From: Eutreptiella sp. 'Long Island Sound 2002'
Lineage: Eukaryota > Euglenozoa > Euglenophyceae > Eutreptiales > Eutreptiaceae
Direction: 5' to 3'
Length of the DNA: 64,000 nt
Assembly: GCA_964036045.1 (NCBI GenBank)
Contig: OZ038378.1
Span: forward strand, 39,619,228-39,683,227
Below are positions 63,942 to 64,000 of the stretch, one piece after another. The number at the start of each line of letters is the position of its first letter. The first letter of the stretch is position 1. A program made the translations under genes and the position numbers. A model generated the notes under the pieces. That model was not told where the DNA came from. It saw only the letters and a program-made list of their open reading frames with translations, and searched no databases.

Positions 63942-64000
63942 AAAAGCCACACTTACACATTTTCTCACGCCGACCCTCGGCAGCCCTAGCGGCGCGATCA

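Larger units (their letters stand above)
55902..64000 (+). mobile_element. APE-type LINE with AlkB-bearing ORF1 and RNase H
   Basis: Two long plus-strand ORFs: ORF1 (56099-58810) ending in an AlkB domain, and ORF2 (about 58896-63941) with apurinic-type endonuclease, RT, RNase H and a C-terminal Cys/His motif. The 5' end is near the T tract at 55901; the 3' end and tail are beyond the window. Endonuclease plus RT plus RNase H suggests the I-like or RNase H-bearing L1-like clades; I cannot place it further by eye. Both ORFs are intact, so the element may be recent. Confidence 0.9.

Overview
This is a transposon- and satellite-dominated stretch of a eukaryotic nuclear genome. No tRNA, rRNA, operon-like cluster, bacterial-type promoter or ordinary single-copy host gene was recognised. 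All clear coding capacity belongs to retroelements: a Penelope-like element (PLE), two Ty3/gypsy chromodomain elements, a large LTR element with only gag-like coding, and an APE-type LINE with an RNase H domain. The mixture of PLEs, chromoviruses, RNase H LINEs and GC-rich minisatellites would suit an alga or other protist with a large genome, but nothing visible fixes the species.

Layout. 1-3888: a Penelope-like element with a broken ORF, flanking pseudo-LTR repeats and a TAAG microsatellite at its 3' end. 3889-13234: GC-rich repeat territory with three diverged copies of a composite unit (36-bp minisatellite plus dispersed GC-rich stem-loops), a 64/65-bp minisatellite of about 22 units, and an AT-richer block with near-perfect palindromes. 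13235-13650 and 27212-27309 are two arms of a second, 5'-truncated PLE split by a 13.56-kb LTR element (13651-27211, minus strand, about 3.8-kb LTRs) flanked by GCTAT. That element carries gag-like fragments, no pol, and a small poly(A) retroposon with its own 16-bp target duplication. 27310-29380: no gene recognised. 29381-46284: a 16.9-kb plus-strand chromovirus with 2.84-kb LTRs, an unusually long gag, pol in the same frame after one UAG, a C-terminal chromodomain and a primer site that looks self-priming. 46285-48440: no gene recognised. 48440-55871: a decayed minus-strand Ty3/gypsy element whose gag, protease, RT, RNase H, integrase and chromodomain-like pieces can still be read in order. 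55872-55901: a 30-T tract. 55902 to the window end: a plus-strand LINE whose ORF1 ends in an AlkB-type 2-oxoglutarate/Fe(II) dioxygenase domain and whose ORF2 has endonuclease, RT and RNase H.

Most notable. (1) The LINE ORF1 carries an AlkB domain with all the expected iron and 2-oxoglutarate residues, which suggests an element-encoded nucleic-acid demethylase. (2) The chromovirus has 11 nt immediately after its 5' LTR that are exactly complementary to 11 nt inside that LTR, as in Tf1-type self-priming, and joins gag to pol by an in-frame UAG followed after 7 nt by a possible stem-loop. (3) About 28 short GC-rich stem-loops with partly compensating arm changes are scattered through 4.8-12.9 kb. 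Calls rest on reading motifs by eye; no database search or alignment was run.
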